DNA of 64,000 bases, taken from contig LBTE01000003.1 in the NCBI GenBank assembly GCA_000989955.1, positions 61,133-125,132 on the forward strand, in the 5' to 3' direction. Positions 1-9,323 of the stretch are shown piece by piece (the stretch's first letter is position 1; each line of letters opens with the position of its first letter). Below the pieces are notes generated by a model. The model was not told the DNA's origin. It saw only the letters and a list, made by a program, of their open reading frames with translations, and made no database searches. Both the position numbers and the translations under genes were made by a program. Source of the stretch: a candidate division TM6 bacterium GW2011_GWF2_37_49. GTDB taxonomy: Bacteria; Babelota; Babeliae; Babelales; RVW-14.

Positions 1-85
1 ACTGAGCCTTTTTTTTGTCACCAGGCTTTGTCATCTTTTTATTCTCTTTTTTATTTATCTTTAATTTTTTAATCATTTTTTTCAT
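1..85 (-). CDS. Probable RNA polymerase sigma factor RpoD, N-terminal fragment cut by the window edge
   Basis: Only the first 28 codons are visible. They are lysine-rich (starting MKKMIKKLKINKK) with no domain to recognise. The ATG overlaps the dnaG stop in an ATGA arrangement, so the two are translationally coupled. In many bacteria dnaG is followed directly by rpoD, and sigma-70 proteins often begin with a charged disordered tail. The identity is therefore inferred from position, not from sequence, and another gene is possible. Confidence 0.45.
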   Translation of the reverse strand, partial: MKKMIKKLKINKKENKKMTKPGDKKKAQ

Positions 86-1944
86 ATTAGTCCCCGGCTT
101 TGCATCCCCTCCTTCAACTTCAAAAATTTAATCAACAAATCGTTAAGTCTTGTGGGATTGTTCATCTCCTTTGCTTTTGCCATTTCATCCTTGATTCCAT
201 GCAAAATAAACTTCCAGTTGATTTTGCAAAATTTAAATACCAACTGATCAAATGCCTCTTTTGACAAATCTGCACAATGCTTAACACTTAATTTAATAAC
301 AAAATTCTTTTCATCTAGCTCAAGCCTGTCAAGAAATCGCAAAAATAGGCTTTTACTGCCCTGAGATTCTCCACAATTTTTAATAAAAACATAAAGTTTT
401 TTTAAAAGCTTTTGGAAGTTTTCTGAAAAATATGGAAGTAAGTATTCATCCAATCGCACATTCCCTCGCATTTTCAATTCACTATCTAGTATAGCAGAAA
501 ATATTTTTTCTTCTAGCAAATTCAAGTCACTATCGGCGGAATAACCATCCAACTCACTCGTCAACAAGCTGGCATCGGTATTATCAGATGTCAAATTTTC
601 GAATTGATCTTTTGCCTCGTAACTTTGGCTTAAATATTGATCAACGTGTGCCTTTTTTTGCTTTTGACGATCAAGAAGGCTTTTAAGCGAATCAAATGGC
701 AAATTCATGACCATTGAAGCCTGAGAAAGCAAAAGATCCCGCTTAAACGAATCGCCAATCTTAGCGATGACACCAATAATTTTCTCAGCTAGAAACATTT
801 TTTCAGATAAAGCTTTTTGCTGAAAGTTTGCTCCCAATGAATTAATGAAAAAATTAAATATATCCAAAGATTTTTGTATAAAAAGCTCCATATTATAGCC
901 ATTTTGTAACAATGACGCTGGATCATCTTCGGCAGGCAACTGGATTACATGCAAGTCCAATTTGGCCTCCCAACAAAATTCTGCCAGTCGTAAAATCGCG
1001 TTTTGTCCAGCTTTGTCGCCATCATACAAAACATATAAAGCTTTAATATATCTTGAAAGCTGCTTTAAGTGATCAATCGTACAAGCAGTCCCAAGTGTTG
1101 CTACTGTATTTTTATAGCCAAACTGAGCCATCATGATACAGTCTAGATAACCCTCGACTAAAAACCCAACCCCCTTTTCATGCATTGACTTTTTAGCACT
1201 GTCAAATGCAAAAAGCAATTTGCCTTTGATAAAGCCATCAGATTCTCGACTGTTGTAATACTTTGGCCTATCATCCCCAGCTTTAAAAATACGCCCACCA
1301 AAGCCACAAAATCGATTAGTCGAATCTTTTATTGGGAACAATATTCTTTCTTCAAACGGTGAATAAATATTTGATCTACCTTCATGCAAAATGCCAGAAT
1401 CCAAAAGATCTTTGAGTAAAATGCCTTCATGCGCCATGTCTTTCAGAAATCTATTAATTTTGTTTACTCCGCCAGGAAAATATCCTATCAAAAAACTATT
1501 TATGGACTCATCATTAATTCCACGGCTTTTGATATAGCCCAAAGCAATTTTATCATTCAAAAGCTGTTGATTGGCCCATAGCGCAAAAGCCTTACAAACC
1601 GCAAAATATGCATACTTTTCTTCAGTATTTTCGGATACAAAATTTTTTGATTTTTGCAATTCTTGTGGCAATTCAATTCTGTATCGCTCGATTAAAAACT
1701 TGGCAGCCTGTAATTGATTCAAGTTTTCAATTTTTGCGATAAACGAAATTGCATCGCCTGAAGCGTGACATCCAAAACAGTAAAAAATTTGCTTGTCAGG
1801 ACTAACCGTAAAAGAGGCATCTTTTTCGCTGTGGAACGGGCAAGATCCCTTTAAATATAGCCCTATCGGTCGAATCTGAACATAACCAGAAACAACGTCT
1901 ACTATTGATAATTGCGATTTTAAAAAATCAAAAAGCGATGACAT
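82..1944 (-). CDS. dnaG: DNA primase DnaG
   Basis: Makes the RNA primers for chromosome replication, together with the replicative helicase. The 620 residues have the family order. First comes an N-terminal CHC2 zinc finger with C35, H38, C56 and C59 (CPFH and YCFGC). Next is the RNA polymerase core with a TOPRIM domain, seen as the EGYLD motif followed by the YDGDKAG metal-binding motif. Last is a poorly conserved C-terminal helicase-binding region. Length is normal for DnaG. It lies 5 bp after lgt and overlaps the next gene (probably rpoD) by 4 bp, so the three form a minus-strand operon. I see no sign of damage. Confidence 0.97.
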   Translation of the reverse strand: MSSLFDFLKSQLSIVDVVSGYVQIRPIGLYLKGSCPFHSEKDASFTVSPDKQIFYCFGCHASGDAISFIAKIENLNQLQAAKFLIERYRIELPQELQKSKNFVSENTEEKYAYFAVCKAFALWANQQLLNDKIALGYIKSRGINDESINSFLIGYFPGGVNKINRFLKDMAHEGILLKDLLDSGILHEGRSNIYSPFEERILFPIKDSTNRFCGFGGRIFKAGDDRPKYYNSRESDGFIKGKLLFAFDSAKKSMHEKGVGFLVEGYLDCIMMAQFGYKNTVATLGTACTIDHLKQLSRYIKALYVLYDGDKAGQNAILRLAEFCWEAKLDLHVIQLPAEDDPASLLQNGYNMELFIQKSLDIFNFFINSLGANFQQKALSEKMFLAEKIIGVIAKIGDSFKRDLLLSQASMVMNLPFDSLKSLLDRQKQKKAHVDQYLSQSYEAKDQFENLTSDNTDASLLTSELDGYSADSDLNLLEEKIFSAILDSELKMRGNVRLDEYLLPYFSENFQKLLKKLYVFIKNCGESQGSKSLFLRFLDRLELDEKNFVIKLSVKHCADLSKEAFDQLVFKFCKINWKFILHGIKDEMAKAKEMNNPTRLNDLLIKFLKLKEGMQSRGLI

Positions 1945-1949
1945 AAAAA

Positions 1950-2747
1950 TTACTGCGTTTTTTTATTATATAAACCGATTGTAAAAAAGGCTCCCAAAGC
2001 TCCGATCAAAACAACTAAAACACTAACTTGAATCCCAGAAAGAAGGAAATCACAATTTAAAAAATTAAAATGTGTTAAATCGCCTCTATCACCTCGATAA
2101 AAGTCTATAAAAAACCTTGCAAGGCTATCAAAACATAGATACGCAAATGTTATTTGTCCGTTTTTGTTTAAAACGTTACGTAACAAAAATAGAGCAACAA
2201 AAATCAGTAATGACGTAACGCTCAAATAAAGCTGTGTTGGATATAACGGCACATTTAATGGGGCTATGCTGTTGGTATTTGTGAAGATTACAGCAAATAA
2301 ATTATCGTAGCATTCAACTCCGTAGCAACATCCTGCTAGAAAGCAGCCTATTCTTCCAAATGCTTGCACAATCGGCACATAAATAGCGATAAGGTCGAAG
2401 TATTTAAAAATTGCAACCTCTATCCACCACAAATAAATTGATAGAGTCAGCAATACGCCAAGAATTGAGCCTAAAATTACAAAACCGCCGTCCCAGACCC
2501 TAAAAATATTCAGCCAATTCTTCGCAAATGAGCTCCATTCGTAAAAAACAAAAAATGCTCGACCGCCAATAAGCCCTGAAATAAGGCCAATAATCATGGT
2601 ATTTAAATACTGATCATCACAAATTATTTCTCGACGTTTTTTGTTATAAAAAGTGCACAACAAAAACATTGAAAAACCTAAAACTATCATAACACCATAC
2701 GATTGAACACAAAAAGGGCCGTAAATATGCATTATTCTTGGATACAT
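1950..2747 (-). CDS. lgt: Prolipoprotein diacylglyceryl transferase Lgt
   Basis: Transfers diacylglycerol from phosphatidylglycerol to the lipobox cysteine of prelipoproteins in the cytoplasmic membrane. The 265 residues hold about seven hydrophobic segments. Family motifs are visible: the N-terminal HIYGPFCVQSYG stretch, GGRAFFVFYEW, WDGGFV, and the signature GRIGCFLAGCCYG, which is the Cys-rich variant seen in several phyla, followed by YPTQLY. It is the first gene of an operon with dnaG, and the 95-bp gap upstream is a divergent promoter region shared with the DsbD-like gene. Its presence implies lipoproteins. Confidence 0.95.
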   Translation of the reverse strand: MYPRIMHIYGPFCVQSYGVMIVLGFSMFLLCTFYNKKRREIICDDQYLNTMIIGLISGLIGGRAFFVFYEWSSFAKNWLNIFRVWDGGFVILGSILGVLLTLSIYLWWIEVAIFKYFDLIAIYVPIVQAFGRIGCFLAGCCYGVECYDNLFAVIFTNTNSIAPLNVPLYPTQLYLSVTSLLIFVALFLLRNVLNKNGQITFAYLCFDSLARFFIDFYRGDRGDLTHFNFLNCDFLLSGIQVSVLVVLIGALGAFFTIGLYNKKTQ

Positions 2748-2842
2748 AAAACATCCTTTGAAAAAATATGCGCTAATTTAATATAATTTCGATTGTATCA
2801 AAAATATCCCCACATCGATAGCCAATTTTTGGAGAAATTGTC

Positions 2843-3841
2843 ATGAATTATCTATTAAAACGTTCAACATTTATTATTATTTTTTTAATTTACTGTCATG
2901 CAAATTTTTTGGATCTAAAGCCTGCAATTCAAACAGAATTAAACACGAATCCGTCAAAATTATCTGCGCACACGCCAGATAACATCACAGAGCCTGAAAA
3001 TATTATACACAAGCTAAAGAACTCGATCTCTTCACAAGATTCGTTTTTTTACATTCTACTGCTTTCATTTCTGGCAGGCATTTTTATAAGCTTCACACCA
3101 TGCGTTTATCCAATGATTCCGATAACTGCAGGTATTTTGCAAACACAGGCAACAACATCAATGTCTCACAATTTTCTGTCATCATTGTTTTACGTTCTTG
3201 GAATGGCCGTTATTTATGCTGGTCTTGGTGTTATGTCCGCCACCACGTCTATTGTTTTTGGTCAGTGGACATCAAATCCAATTTTTATATTTTTTATTGT
3301 TCTATTATTTTTATTTTTGGCGTTTTCACTGTTTGGGTTTTATGAAATTAAAATGCCACAATTTTTAACCAGAACGCAAGACTCCCAAATTCAGGGATCC
3401 CAAACCAAAACCTCGCTGCCCAAGAGCTTTTTACTTGGTTTTTTTTCGGGCGCTATCGCGTCGCCGTGCATTACGCCGGCCCTGGCAATACTTTTGACAT
3501 TTGTTGCAGACAAAGGCAACCCCGTGCTGGGATTTTTTGCCCTCTTCATTTTTGCGCTTGGAATGGGCACGTTATTGATAATCATCGGCACAGCATCATC
3601 TTCACTAAACGCCTTGCCAAGATCAGGTGAATGGATGCTTAAAGTTAAAGAATTTATTGGATTTTTGATGATTGCGATGAGTATTTATTTTTGCAAGCCT
3701 TTGATTTCTGCAAAAATAGCCTTCATGCTGTACTTATCTCTGTCAATATTCATTTTGGTGTTTTATGGGATAAAAATTGTACAAAACATTAAAAAACACC
3801 AAACGCCAAAATCCAATAACACCTCCCAAAACCCTCATTAA
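2843..3841 (+). CDS. DsbD/CcdA-family thiol:disulfide interchange membrane protein (transmembrane domain only)
   Basis: Likely carries electrons from cytoplasmic thioredoxin across the inner membrane to periplasmic thiol proteins. The 332 residues start with a signal-like helix and a polar periplasmic stretch, then about eight membrane segments. The two redox cysteines sit in the expected places: FTPCVYPMIPI in the first core helix and ASPCITPAL in the fourth. Compared with a full DsbD (about 560 residues) it lacks recognisable N-terminal immunoglobulin-like and C-terminal thioredoxin domains, so it is closer to the core-only CcdA/ScsB-like form. A GGAG motif lies 8 nt before the ATG. Calling it DsbD rather than CcdA rests on motif style. 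Confidence 0.85.
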   Translation: MNYLLKRSTFIIIFLIYCHANFLDLKPAIQTELNTNPSKLSAHTPDNITEPENIIHKLKNSISSQDSFFYILLLSFLAGIFISFTPCVYPMIPITAGILQTQATTSMSHNFLSSLFYVLGMAVIYAGLGVMSATTSIVFGQWTSNPIFIFFIVLLFLFLAFSLFGFYEIKMPQFLTRTQDSQIQGSQTKTSLPKSFLLGFFSGAIASPCITPALAILLTFVADKGNPVLGFFALFIFALGMGTLLIIIGTASSSLNALPRSGEWMLKVKEFIGFLMIAMSIYFCKPLISAKIAFMLYLSLSIFILVFYGIKIVQNIKKHQTPKSNNTSQNPH

Positions 3842-3846
3842 AACAG

Positions 3847-3993
3847 CTATACATTCATATTAGGCTTCCAAAAGCACGACCTGTTCGAACCAATCTAGAA
3901 ATTTATAAATTTTTAAATACCTCCAGCAGACATCGATCTAGAGCGGTCTAAACAAGCATTTTTTCAAAAAGTGTAACTATTCAGGTGCCACAT
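3847..3993 (-). repeat. Dispersed intergenic repeat, copy 1 (reverse orientation)
   Basis: Read on the minus strand it has the family order: a T/A-rich tract (TTTTTGAAAAAATGC), a degenerate dyad, a GTATTTAAAAATTTATAA core, and an end resembling GAATGTATAGCTGT. It fills the gap between the convergent ends of the DsbD-like gene and prs. Next to the T/A tract lies TGTAACTATTCAGGT, which recurs almost exactly at copy 5 (22786-22801). This is one of the more diverged copies. Confidence 0.5.
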
Positions 3994-4064
3994 AAAAAAT
4001 GTCAAAATGCTGCAGTTAAAAGCTTTTTCACTGTTGACAATGCGAAAATCCAGACTCGATCAAA

Positions 4065-4958
4065 TCACTTGTTTATTATTCGCTTTATTTCATTCGCAAA
4101 TAATTGGGTTATGTCATTTATAAAAAATTTGCTTGAAAGAGCGTTGTGTTGAATGCTATTTGTTACGAAAATTTTGCTGATTTTTGATTCTTCCAGCTTT
4201 AATAAGGCATCCCGTGATAAAACTGCGTGAGTTATACATGCTTCTACCGATAAAGCTCCACAATCAAGTAAGAGTTCAGCCGCCATGCAAAGCGTATTGC
4301 CAGTATCGACAATGTCATCAAAAATAACGCATGATTTATTTGATACATTCCCGATAACTTCGTTCATAGAACATGTATTGAACTTTTCCCTACTTTTGTC
4401 GACTATGGCAAACTTTGCACCAACCATGATCCCAAATTTTTGTGTGCGCTGGAGCCCCCCAGTATCGGGAGAAACAACAACAAAATCCTTGCGATCCCTG
4501 AATAATTCGGCAAAAATAGGTGCTGAATTTAAGTTTTGTACATCAATTCTGAAAAATCCCTCAACCTGAGGTGAGTGTAAATCCAAAGTTATCAAATGAT
4601 CCACCCCTGCAACTTCGATTAAAGAAGCAACCAAACGTGCCGAAATTGGTCCATAATTGTATGTTGGGCGATCTTGTCTGCCATATCCCAAATATGGAAC
4701 AACAGCAATTATTTTTTTAGCACCAGCCCTCTTGGCTGCATCAACCATCAATAAAAGTTCCATGAGACGGTCGTTGGCGGGTTTTGCAGTAGACTGAACT
4801 ATTATGATATCTTCATCTCGCATGTTTGTTGAAATTTGCACCCTAAGTTCATCATCGGCAAATCGCCTTATGTCAGCTTCTATGCATTCAACTCCTAAGC
4901 ATTTGCTTAAATTGTCTGCCAATTGTTTTTGCTTATTACTTGTTATAATTTTGGACAT
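4065..4958 (-). CDS. prs: Ribose-phosphate pyrophosphokinase (PRPP synthetase)
   Basis: Makes PRPP from ribose 5-phosphate and ATP for nucleotide and other syntheses. About 297 residues show both domains of the family. The N-terminal half has the RFADDELRVQI and STAKPANDRLMELLLMVDAAKRAGA stretches, the LGYGRQDRP loop, and the metal-binding DLHSPQ motif. The C-terminal half has the PRPP loop VIFDDIVDTGNT. A TTG 15 nt upstream is also in frame, but it forms part of the GGAGGT ribosome-binding site 7 nt before the ATG at 4958, so the ATG is the better start. The flexible loop after RQDRP is divergent. The gene lies directly downstream of a hisIE remnant. Confidence 0.95.
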   Translation of the reverse strand: MSKIITSNKQKQLADNLSKCLGVECIEADIRRFADDELRVQISTNMRDEDIIIVQSTAKPANDRLMELLLMVDAAKRAGAKKIIAVVPYLGYGRQDRPTYNYGPISARLVASLIEVAGVDHLITLDLHSPQVEGFFRIDVQNLNSAPIFAELFRDRKDFVVVSPDTGGLQRTQKFGIMVGAKFAIVDKSREKFNTCSMNEVIGNVSNKSCVIFDDIVDTGNTLCMAAELLLDCGALSVEACITHAVLSRDALLKLEESKISKIFVTNSIQHNALSSKFFINDITQLFANEIKRIINK

Positions 4959-4973
4959 ACACTTAACCTCCAA

Positions 4974-5228
4974 TTAAGATTTACAGCGGTCTAGGTCGCA
5001 TTTATTTCTTTCATGAATAACATTAGCCACATCACCAACTTTTTGAACAATTCGATCAATGCCTTCTTGCAAAAGTTGCGTTGTGTAGCTAGTTGGTTGA
5101 GGATTGAGTCTTCATTGTGCAATAACCTCATCTAGTCTAGCAAGCCAGAATGCAGGAGGAAAGTCAATACAATTGAAGCAGCTGTAATTTCCGCTATGAC
5201 ACGTTGATCCTGTTGGTATAATACCATT
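4974..5228 (-). pseudogene. Decayed remnant of hisIE (phosphoribosyl-AMP cyclohydrolase / phosphoribosyl-ATP pyrophosphatase)
   Basis: One reading frame shows the zinc-site end of HisI (GSTCHSGNYSCF) followed directly by the start of HisE: LARLDEVIAQ, then a TGA stop at 5112-5114, then SYTTQLLQEGIDRIVQKVGD. The HisI N-terminal two thirds are missing, there is no start codon, and HisE stops after roughly half its length at a TAA that overlaps the prs leader. The order HisI-HisE and the conserved CHxGxxSCF and SYTxxLxxEG motifs make the origin clear to me even without a search. It is non-functional as read. It suggests past histidine synthesis with prs as neighbour. Confidence 0.78.
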
Positions 5229-5280
5229 CTAATTTTAAAACCTACAAAACATTGCGCCATTCCAAAACATGCATAGACAG

Positions 5281-5410
5281 ACTGATACATCGACTATGGC
5301 CTCTCGCATGCGGCTATTCATCGGCTCTACCAAGAAATTTACAACTTTTTAGACCCCGCCAGCAACGTGCGATTGGATGGGGCTTGCCGAATTAAAATTT
5401 TCAAAATAAG
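5281..5410 (-). repeat. Dispersed intergenic repeat, copy 2 (reverse orientation)
   Basis: On the minus strand it reads a T/A tract, a GC-rich dyad around GTTGCTGGCGGGG, the core TCTAAAAAGTTGTAAATTT, and the end motif AGTCGATGTATCAGTCTG. It lies between the hisIE remnant and the AAA-ATPase gene. The remaining intergenic sequence to 5694 shows no gene I can support, apart from an open stretch without a start codon at 5286-5531. Confidence 0.6.
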
Positions 5411-5694
5411 GAAAAATGCCCCTGCTATTTACAGCTGGCTTCCAATCGTAGATTTACAACCAAACGCAAAAAGCTTTATTTTAGGTACTTTAACAACTTG
5501 GAATGAATTAGCCGTTGCATTTCATTCTTGACTTTGCCTGACTTTGCCCAGGCTCTTAGACTAGAACAAATTCAAGCTGTAATTTGCATCCAATATATTT
5601 CGGGTTAAATTCATTGCATTACAATGGTATAGTGAATAAAATTAGAAATATAGACACGCCTAAGCAAATTTCATAAATAACAAAGAGGTTTAAT

Positions 5695-7371
5695 ATGAAG
5701 AAGCTTCCTGTTGGGTTATGTGACTTCGAAGAAATCATATCAAAAAATTATTATTTCGTTGATAAATCCTTGTTAGTAAAGGACATTCTTGATGGCGGAG
5801 CAAAGGCAATTTTAATTCCACGACCACGTCGATTTGGTAAAACATTAAACATGACAATGATCAAATGTTTTTTCGAAAAAACAACAGAATCTAAAATGCA
5901 TCTTTTTGATAATTTAAATATTGCAAAACACAAAGATATCATGGCGTATCAAGGTCAATATCCTGTAATTTTTATGACATTTAAGGATATTAAAGAACCA
6001 AATTGGGAAGAATGCTATGAAAAAATTAAAGAAGTTATAGGTAATGAATTTAGGCGTTACAAATATTTACTTGAATCACAAATTCTAGATGACAAACAAA
6101 AACGAGATTTTTTGAATATCATCGATTGTTCCGCGAGCCAAAATATTTTTGAGAATTCGCTAAAAAATTTATCAGAATATCTAGCAATATACCATAATAA
6201 AAAGCCAATAATTTTGATAGATGAATATGATGTTCCTATTCAAGCAGGTTTTTTAAGTCATTACTATAAAGAAGTTATAAGCTTTATGCGAGGAATGCTT
6301 TCTGGAGGATTAAAAGATAACCCAAATTTGAGTTTTGCTGTGATGACTGGAATTTTACGTGTAGCAAAAGAAAGTATTTTTAGTGGGCTAAATAACCTTA
6401 AGGTTTGCTCACTGCTAAATAATGCCTACTCTGATAAATTTGGGCTGCTTGAACATGAAGTTCATGAATTAATGACTTATTTTGGCTTTTCAGAGAAAAT
6501 GATTGATGTAAAAGAATGGTATAATGGATATGCTTCTGGTGACGATCACACCATTTATAATCCATGGTCCATCATAAATTTTGCAGATAATAATGGTAAA
6601 TTCTATCCATACTGGTTAAATACAAGTGATAATTCGATTGTAAAAGAATTAATCGAAAAAGGAGCAGTGGATTTTAAATTAGATATTGAGCAACTAATAG
6701 CTGGAAATAACATAGAAAAATATGTAAATGAGAATATCATTTTTGATAGTGTTTTTTCACAATCAGATGCTGTCTGGAGTTTCCTATTGTTTAGCGGCTA
6801 TTTGACATTTGATAAAATTTACTTAAAAGAAGAGCTTATTTATGGCTCACTACGTCTTCCAAACCTTGAAATCAAATCTTTTTATAAAGTTGTAATTCTT
6901 GAATGGCTTAAAAACAAAATAAGCATGAATAATTATACCATGATGCTCAATTCGCTGGTTTCTGGAGATATAGAAGAGTTTAAAAATATTTTCTACGATT
7001 TTGTCATTAAAACCTTAAGCGTGTTTGATACAAGTGGAAAAGAACCTGAAAAATTTTATCATGCATTTGTGCTTGGAATGCTGGTTAGCCTGAGCGAAAA
7101 TTATGAGGTAAAGTCAAACAAAGAGAGTGGATTTGGGCGCTATGATGTGATGGTAATTCCAAAAAATCCAAAACTTCGGGGTATAATTATGGAATTCAAA
7201 AAAGTTACAGACCTAATTGACAATTCACTTGATAAGGCGGTTGAAATTGCATTAACGCAAATTGATGATAAGAAATATGCAACAGAGTTATTGGCCAGAG
7301 GTGTTGAAAATATCGTGAAATTAGGGATAGCTTTTGATGGGAAAAGGGTGCTAGTTAAAGAGCGTATGTAA
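5695..7371 (+). CDS. AAA-ATPase-like / PD-(D/E)XK nuclease-like protein
   Basis: Belongs to the two-domain family of Pfam AAA-ATPase_like (PF09820) plus PDDEXK_9 (PF08011), common in host-associated and gut bacteria but without a settled function. The N-terminal YFVDKSLLVKDIL lead-in and an atypical Walker A (RPRRFGKT, residues 43-50) are followed by Walker B (ILIDEYDVPI, about residue 174). The C-terminal nuclease-like core has GRYDVMV near residue 482 and MEFKK near 500, matching the D and E-x-K positions. Length of 558 is typical. The ribosome-binding site AGAGG precedes the ATG. A distant paralog lies at 9324-10925 on the other strand. Catalytic activity is not proven for this family. Confidence 0.88.
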   Translation: MKKLPVGLCDFEEIISKNYYFVDKSLLVKDILDGGAKAILIPRPRRFGKTLNMTMIKCFFEKTTESKMHLFDNLNIAKHKDIMAYQGQYPVIFMTFKDIKEPNWEECYEKIKEVIGNEFRRYKYLLESQILDDKQKRDFLNIIDCSASQNIFENSLKNLSEYLAIYHNKKPIILIDEYDVPIQAGFLSHYYKEVISFMRGMLSGGLKDNPNLSFAVMTGILRVAKESIFSGLNNLKVCSLLNNAYSDKFGLLEHEVHELMTYFGFSEKMIDVKEWYNGYASGDDHTIYNPWSIINFADNNGKFYPYWLNTSDNSIVKELIEKGAVDFKLDIEQLIAGNNIEKYVNENIIFDSVFSQSDAVWSFLLFSGYLTFDKIYLKEELIYGSLRLPNLEIKSFYKVVILEWLKNKISMNNYTMMLNSLVSGDIEEFKNIFYDFVIKTLSVFDTSGKEPEKFYHAFVLGMLVSLSENYEVKSNKESGFGRYDVMVIPKNPKLRGIIMEFKKVTDLIDNSLDKAVEIALTQIDDKKYATELLARGVENIVKLGIAFDGKRVLVKERM

Positions 7372-7390
7372 AAATTTATGGGGGAGATAT

Positions 7391-8131
7391 ATGAGGATAC
7401 GCAATTTGGTATTTATAATATTTAGCGGTTTGATTTGCAACTTAAATGTTTTGGCAAATGATGCCACAACATGTTCACTGCTGAATGCGGCAAGTGCTGG
7501 CGATCTTGAGGGAGTAGTAGCAGCAATCACTGCGGGAGCCGATGTTAATGCAACTATTAAATGCGATGGGTATGAGAATGGCCTCTCAGCGCTACACTTG
7601 GCTGTATCTCAAGATTATAGCTTAATAGTTAGCGAGCTACTTAAACAAAAACAAATTAATGTAAATATTATCATCAAAGAGTGTGGCAAATACAAGGGAT
7701 TCACACCTTTACATCTTGCAGCATTTCTTGATTCTGGTAAATCGGCCAAATAGCTCTGCAATCATCCAAACATTTTGGTTAACACAAAAGTAGACAGTTG
7801 CGGAAAGTACAAAGGATATACACCTCTTCATCTTGCCTCAGTTCGAGGATACGCGTCAGCTGTTCAGGCTCTTGTTCAACACAAAGATATTACCATTAAT
7901 GAGGCAATCGAATGTGATGGGAAATATAAGAGCTTTATGCCGCTGCATTTGGCCATATTCAAAGGATACAGGTTTGCAGTTATTGAACTGTTACAGCACA
8001 AAAATATTGATGTGAATGCTACTATCAAAAATGATGGTGAATACAATGAATTTACACCATTAAAACTTGCAGTATCAATTGATTATCCCAAAATCATACA
8101 CGAATTGTTGAAACACAAAGCCTATCAATAA
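7391..8131 (+). pseudogene. Secreted ankyrin-repeat protein interrupted by an in-frame TAG codon
   Basis: A signal peptide (LVFIIFSGLICNLNVLA) leads into about five ankyrin repeats of 37-38 residues, with TPLHLA cores at regular spacing. The frame is broken by TAG at 7751-7753. Both halves (7391-7753 and 7775-8131) are in the same frame and the repeat periodicity continues across the stop. Aligning SAK*LC with the SELL of the neighbouring repeat suggests a single GAG to TAG change. Unless the stop is read through, only a 120-residue secreted fragment is made, because the second half has no convincing start (a TTG) or signal peptide. It follows the AAA-ATPase gene by 19 bp and may share its transcript. 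Secreted ankyrin proteins in such bacteria are often thought to act on host proteins. Confidence 0.82.
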
Positions 8132-8323
8132 TCCGAGACTTGTTAAATAATTATTAACTTATAAAAAAATGGCTCCCCTGGAAGGATTATTTTAGAACTT
8201 TTGCATTTCAATTTGTTGGAATTGAAACGATACTACACAATGAATTTTGTAAAATTGCGGTTTGACGTAAACATCAGTTATCCTGAAAATGATATTTATT
8301 TATTTTTTATCTAAGGGTGGGGT

Positions 8324-9310
8324 ATGATGATATTTAAACTATGTCTGTTTTCAGGTTTATTGCTATTTTATAACGCTATACTTTTTCCATGTACGGATAC
8401 AGCAGAGATAAAGGCGCCTAAAAAGCTTACCTTCAAAAAGTTATATACCTTAAAGGGGCATGTCGATGTTGTGCAGTTTTTAAAAATACTCAAAGACGAA
8501 GTACTTATTTCAGGATCTGCCGATACAACAATGCGAGCGTGGAGCATGGAAGGCACTTGTATAAAAAAATTATACAATAGCAGGGGATGGATAAATAAAA
8601 TTATTGAATTATCAGATGGAAGAATTGCTTGTGGCGCAAATGGTGGTGGAATAAATATTTGGAACATGGAAAAAAATTCATACATCACATTACCCAATCT
8701 AAAAAAAGAAAATTATTACGGCAATTCAGTCATTCAGCTGGCAAATGGTAATTTAGCCTTCAGTACCTGGAAGGGTGACATAAATGTCTGGGATATCGAA
8801 AAGGACACGTGCGTAAAAACAACCGCATTAAAAGAGCATGCGGCTTGGATAAGTTCGCTTATTGAGCTAAAAGATTCTAATTATTTGGCAACATCCTCAT
8901 GGGATTCAAATATAAGAATTTGGGATGCATCAAATGATAAAATTTCCAGCATTAGAACGCTTTTTGGACACACGGACTGTGTTAATGCAGTTGTACAAAT
9001 AGATGAAAAACGTCTAGCATCAGCTTCTGATGATAAAACAATTAAAATTTGGCAAATTGATTGTAATGAAAACAAAGCAACTCTTTCTGGGCATGATGAT
9101 GGAGTTTATGCACTAATTATTGTGGATGGAAAAATTATTTCTGGTTCGCGAGATAAAACCGTAAAAATTTGGGATTCTGAATCAAAAAATTGTCTATTAA
9201 CAATCCCATGTGAAGACAAAATACATTCACTAGAATTCTCTGCAAAAAATCAATATCTTTTTGTTGGACAAAGCGGCGGAAATATTGAAGTTTTTCAGAT
9301 ATTTTTATAA
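8324..9310 (+). CDS. Secreted WD40-repeat protein (seven-bladed beta propeller)
   Basis: A hydrophobic N-terminal segment (about residues 2-22) is followed by seven WD-type blades, recognisable by their ends RAWSMEG, INIWNME, INVWDIE, IRIWDAS, IKIWQID, VKIWDSE and IEVFQIF, with GH dipeptides at the blade starts. Seven blades make one closed propeller, so the 328 residues are a complete domain. WD40 propellers are protein-interaction platforms. A secreted one beside ankyrin and other accessory genes suggests an interaction outside the cytoplasm, perhaps with a host, but no partner can be named. The ATG has a GGTGGGG ribosome-binding site close upstream. Confidence 0.88.
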   Translation: MMIFKLCLFSGLLLFYNAILFPCTDTAEIKAPKKLTFKKLYTLKGHVDVVQFLKILKDEVLISGSADTTMRAWSMEGTCIKKLYNSRGWINKIIELSDGRIACGANGGGINIWNMEKNSYITLPNLKKENYYGNSVIQLANGNLAFSTWKGDINVWDIEKDTCVKTTALKEHAAWISSLIELKDSNYLATSSWDSNIRIWDASNDKISSIRTLFGHTDCVNAVVQIDEKRLASASDDKTIKIWQIDCNENKATLSGHDDGVYALIIVDGKIISGSRDKTVKIWDSESKNCLLTIPCEDKIHSLEFSAKNQYLFVGQSGGNIEVFQIFL

Positions 9311-9323
9311 ACATACTAAAATT

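Noticed and set aside
5286..5531. Open frame of 81 codons on the plus strand with protein-like composition
   Set aside because: It has no start codon or ribosome-binding site, overlaps repeat copy 2, and resembles nothing I know. Likely chance, though a gene relic cannot be ruled out.
7775..8131. Second half of the ankyrin gene as a separate protein
   Set aside because: It is in the same frame as the first half with unbroken repeat spacing, starts with a TTG lacking a ribosome-binding site, and has no signal peptide.
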